Source: Rhodospirillaceae bacterium (lineage in GTDB: Bacteria; Pseudomonadota; Alphaproteobacteria; Azospirillales; Azospirillaceae). From it: a stretch of 64,000 bases of DNA. Under the pieces are notes generated by a model. The model saw nothing but the letters and a program-made list of their open reading frames with translations, was not told the origin of the DNA and ran no database searches. The position numbers and the translations under genes were made by a program. Shown here one piece after another: positions 61,119 through 64,000 of the stretch. Each line of letters opens with the position of its first letter. The stretch's first letter is position 1. Location: assembly GCA_029267445.1 (NCBI GenBank), contig JAJUIU010000003.1, positions 1 through 64,000 of the forward strand, in the 5' to 3' direction.

Positions 61119-64000
61119 ATGCGGCCTGCGCGGACCGGACCGTTGGTCTTCGTTTCCGGTCTCGCCATTCTGATGGGGACCGCGCCCGCCCTGGCGGACG
61201 AGGGTGAGCGGACCGGCATCCTGAAGCGTCTGCTCGACCGCCTGTCCACCCATTACGCCGCTCCGCCGCCATCCGTCCTGGTGCCGGTCGTGCGCGGCCA
61301 GCCTGCCGATGTGCTGTCCGCCTTCGACACGATCCCGGACGGGGATGAGCTGCTGCTGGAACTGCGGCTCGCGGACATTTCGCTGACCCAGTCCCTGATC
61401 GGCATCAAGTCCGGCCGCACCGTCCTGCTGCCCCTGGCGGAGCTGACGAACGCCCTGTCCTTCTCCATCGAGGTCAACCCCGCCCAGCGCCGGGCCGAAG
61501 GCTGGTTCATCCGCGAGGACCGGCGGTTCCAGCTGGATGTCCGGGCGCGGCAGGCTTTGGTCGACGGCATCGCGTACCCGTTTCCGGAGAACGCCATCGA
61601 GCCGCGCGAAGCGGACCTTTACGTCAGCCACACGCTGCTGAACGCGTGGTTCGGGCTGGGCCTCGATCCGAACCTCGTGGATCTCGTCGTCACGGTCAGT
61701 CCGACGGAGCCGCTGCCGATCCAGGAACGCCTGCAGCGCGAGCAACGGCAGCAGGGGGGGCCGGGCGAGTCGATGGCCGGCTCCACCCTCCCGATCAAGC
61801 CCACGCCCAACAGGCTCATCGACTGGCCGGTGCTCGACCTCACGGTCGCCCAGCGCCTGAGCAAGCGGCCCAACAGCCCGCTCACCTTCATCGCCGACTA
61901 TGCGGTACAGGGCACCGCCGATCTCGCCTACTTCGGCGCGAGCTTCTTCGCCACCGGCGACCCCGTCAGTCCGGGGCAGGAAACGCTGGTCAGCCAGTTC
62001 CGGACCACGCTTGTGCGCGAGGATTACGATGATCTGTTCCCGCTCGGTATCACGCGGGTCGAGGTGGGCGAAATCCGCCCCCTGAACGCCCCGTTGATCG
62101 GAGCCGGGTTCGAGCGTGGCATCTTTCTCAGCAACGAGCGGCTGGACGAGGTCACGCGGTTCGACACTGTGGACATCACCGGCGAGGCGCTGCCGGGCTG
62201 GGACGCCGACCTGTTCCAGAACGGCGTCCTGGTGGCGAGCCAGCGCATCGGGCCCAACGGCCGCTTCCTCTTCGACGACCGGAACCTCTTCATCGGCGAC
62301 AACGAGTTCAAGGTCGTCCTCTACGGGCCGCAGGGCCAGATCCGTGAGGAGGTGCGGCGAATCCCGCTCGGGCTTGGCCTGACGACGCCCGGTGCGACGG
62401 CCTGGTCCTTCAGCTTGTCGCAGCGGGACACGCCGATCTACGACCGGAACTTCTTTGAGACGGAGGATCAGGGCGGGCTTCGCGTGGTCGGCTCGGCCTC
62501 CTACGGTCTGACGCGCAATCTGTCCCTGACCGGTGCCGCGCAGCATGTCGATGTCGGCACCCAGCGGATCAACGCCGTGCAGACCGGTGCTGTTGGACAG
62601 CTCGGCGGCGCGTTGCTGAGCGGATCGGTCGCCACGGCCACCGGTGGCGGGTACGCGTTCACCGGGTCCGGGCAGGGGTCCATCGGGCGGGAGCGCGTCT
62701 ACCTGACCTACGGCCGCACGGAGGGTCTGCTCGGCGCCGGGACGTCCCAGACCGCGCTCATTTCCCTGTCGGGATCGCGCAACAGGGGTCGCAGCAGCTT
62801 CTCCTACGGAACGTCGTTCGGCTGGTTCGATGATTTCAATGGTGAACGGATGACCGCGACCGTGCGCGGCGGCCTGTCGATACCGGGCTATTCGCTGCTC
62901 GGCTCGCTCTCGGGGGAGGACAGCACCCGGCTCGGCACGACGCTCGACGGAACGCTGCAAGGCTATGCGCGCCTGGGGCGCCTGCTGCTGCGCGCCCAGG
63001 TGGACGCGGAACTCTATCCGGACCGCAAGCTGAACGATCTGTCGGTCGCCACCAACATCCCGTTCAGTCTGTTCGACCAGCTTTCGGTGAATGTCAGCTA
63101 CGAACCGACCACCAGTGCCGCGACACTGTCGGCCTTCTACGACCTGTCCGGCCGGCAGTTCCGGCTAGGGCCGAGCCTGTCGCTCGGCAGCGATGGGGCC
63201 TTCGGCATCGGTGTCGTCGCGGGCACGACGGTCTACAGGCATCCCGGTAGCGGCTCCGTGCGGCTGGCCGAAAACACCCACGAGGCATTCGCCCGCCTCG
63301 CCGTTCGTGTGCTCGAGGATGTGAACCAGAACGGCCGGGCGGATCCGGAGGATCGCCCCATGGAGGGCGTGGCCGTGCGCATCGTTCCGGGCGACATCAT
63401 TTCCGCCCCCACCGACGCCAGCGGCGCCACACTGGTCTCCGAACTGCTGCCAGGCCGTCCGGTCGACGTTCTGCTCGACGACTTCAGCCTGCCGGACCCC
63501 TTCCAACGCCTTGTCGGCGACGGCTTCGCCGTGCGTCCGCGCAAGGGCACCATACCCGGGGTCGACCTCCTGGTCGGCATGACGGACGAGGTCTACGGCA
63601 CCGTCCTGGTCGAGGATCGCGGCGGCGATCCCCAACCCCAGAACGGGGTCAGGCTCCGCCTGTCGCCGGCGGGTGGCGGTCGCGCCATCGTCGCCAGCAC
63701 CGATTCCCAGGGCAGCGTCTACCTCGGCAATCTGCTGAAGGGCAGTTATGTGATGTCGGTCGATGAGGCGGACGCGAAACGCCTGGGCGGCGTGGCGCCC
63801 CCGCCCATGACTGTCGAGGTCCAGGCCACGGGCACCGTCGTCAACCTTCCCACGGTGATCGTGCCCCGTCGGTATCGCGGATACTTCGTCGCCGTCGGTG
63901 ACAACCAGTCGGAACTCGGCCGGATGGCCAGTCTCATGGTTCTGCGCCGGCGGTTGCCGTCTCTGTTGCAGGAGCTGCCCATCTTCACGCCGGCCGAGGG
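61119..64000 (+). CDS. Usher-like outer-membrane protein (3' truncated)
   Basis: More than 960 aa, still open at the window end. AGGGGAG precedes the ATG; signal peptide LVFVSGLAILMGTAPALA. After an N-terminal domain (to about 300) a long beta-barrel-like region with repeated short amphipathic strands begins; the section WDADLFQNGVLVASQRIGPN plus VVLYGPQGQIREEVR resembles the plug/linker of fimbrial ushers. Around residue 725 VLEDVNQNGRADPEDRPMEG starts an SdrD_B-like / carboxypeptidase-regulatory beta-sandwich, which is unlike classical FimD. No chaperone or pilin is visible, so the class is tentative. Confidence 0.72.
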   Translation, partial: MRPARTGPLVFVSGLAILMGTAPALADEGERTGILKRLLDRLSTHYAAPPPSVLVPVVRGQPADVLSAFDTIPDGDELLLELRLADISLTQSLIGIKSGRTVLLPLAELTNALSFSIEVNPAQRRAEGWFIREDRRFQLDVRARQALVDGIAYPFPENAIEPREADLYVSHTLLNAWFGLGLDPNLVDLVVTVSPTEPLPIQERLQREQRQQGGPGESMAGSTLPIKPTPNRLIDWPVLDLTVAQRLSKRPNSPLTFIADYAVQGTADLAYFGASFFATGDPVSPGQETLVSQFRTTLVREDYDDLFPLGITRVEVGEIRPLNAPLIGAGFERGIFLSNERLDEVTRFDTVDITGEALPGWDADLFQNGVLVASQRIGPNGRFLFDDRNLFIGDNEFKVVLYGPQGQIREEVRRIPLGLGLTTPGATAWSFSLSQRDTPIYDRNFFETEDQGGLRVVGSASYGLTRNLSLTGAAQHVDVGTQRINAVQTGAVGQLGGALLSGSVATATGGGYAFTGSGQGSIGRERVYLTYGRTEGLLGAGTSQTALISLSGSRNRGRSSFSYGTSFGWFDDFNGERMTATVRGGLSIPGYSLLGSLSGEDSTRLGTTLDGTLQGYARLGRLLLRAQVDAELYPDRKLNDLSVATNIPFSLFDQLSVNVSYEPTTSAATLSAFYDLSGRQFRLGPSLSLGSDGAFGIGVVAGTTVYRHPGSGSVRLAENTHEAFARLAVRVLEDVNQNGRADPEDRPMEGVAVRIVPGDIISAPTDASGATLVSELLPGRPVDVLLDDFSLPDPFQRLVGDGFAVRPRKGTIPGVDLLVGMTDEVYGTVLVEDRGGDPQPQNGVRLRLSPAGGGRAIVASTDSQGSVYLGNLLKGSYVMSVDEADAKRLGGVAPPPMTVEVQATGTVVNLPTVIVPRRYRGYFVAVGDNQSELGRMASLMVLRRRLPSLLQELPIFTPAE

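Overview
The window is GC-rich DNA from an alphaproteobacterium. A FlbT/FlaF-type flagellar regulon, RPA-family replication initiator, UDP-glucuronate 4-epimerase of the LspL type and many genes typical of Rhodospirillales suggest an Azospirillum-like member of that order; the genus is an inference. A repA gene with upstream iterons at 8.2-10.9 kb indicates that the window lies on a plasmid or chromid rather than the main chromosome.

Layout. 1-3.6 kb: end of a deoxysugar / surface-polysaccharide locus (CDP-glucose dehydratase, C-methyltransferase, 3,5-epimerase, and a convergent mannose-1-phosphate guanylyltransferase). 3.7-7.8 kb: type I secretion inner-membrane module (HlyD adaptor, ABC exporter with inactive C39-like domain, small companion). 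8.2-10.9 kb: replication region with two repeat families (a dispersed 20-bp iteron in six copies and a phased 22-bp tandem repeat) around an unknown helical gene and repA. 10.9-13.9 kb: DUF3445 haem protein, degenerate LytM factor, KpsF/GutQ-like sugar isomerase. 14.2-18.4 kb: a tight six-gene operon of unrecognised proteins (two helical soluble proteins, one small alpha/beta protein, two membrane-anchored coiled-coil proteins and a 57-aa membrane protein), the best candidate for an undescribed complex. 18.4-23.2 kb: sugar epimerase, then a YcaO-TfuA-Crp operon headed by a 57-aa ORF, and a ribbon-helix-helix protein.

23.2-26.2 kb holds a large cyclase/AAA/TPR gene interrupted by a 2-bp duplication. 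26.4-30.5 kb has an outer-membrane barrel, asparagine synthetase and small proteins. 30.5-47.6 kb is a late-flagellar locus: flgE, flbT, flgK, flgL, three flaF paralogues, flagellin, a FlmG-like TPR/GT41 glycosyltransferase, methyltransferases, FlaG-like, DUF1217 and SprA-type proteins. Two textbook sigma-54 sites precede flgE and flgK. No basal-body or motor genes are present, so these filament and hook parts must work with a system encoded elsewhere.

47.7-54.5 kb is an accessory stretch whose intergenic spaces carry a repeated GCCAGCATGC-based palindrome; it contains an orphan 367-aa protein, a glycosyltransferase, a DUF1612-type regulator and a serine recombinase coupled to a membrane protein. 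54.5-61 kb: FkbM methyltransferase, SbtA/SbtB-like bicarbonate transporter and PII-like partner, a PuuA-like glutamine synthetase with a class III aminotransferase, and a SPOR lipoprotein. The window ends inside an usher-like outer-membrane protein. I saw no rRNA, tRNA or CRISPR array.
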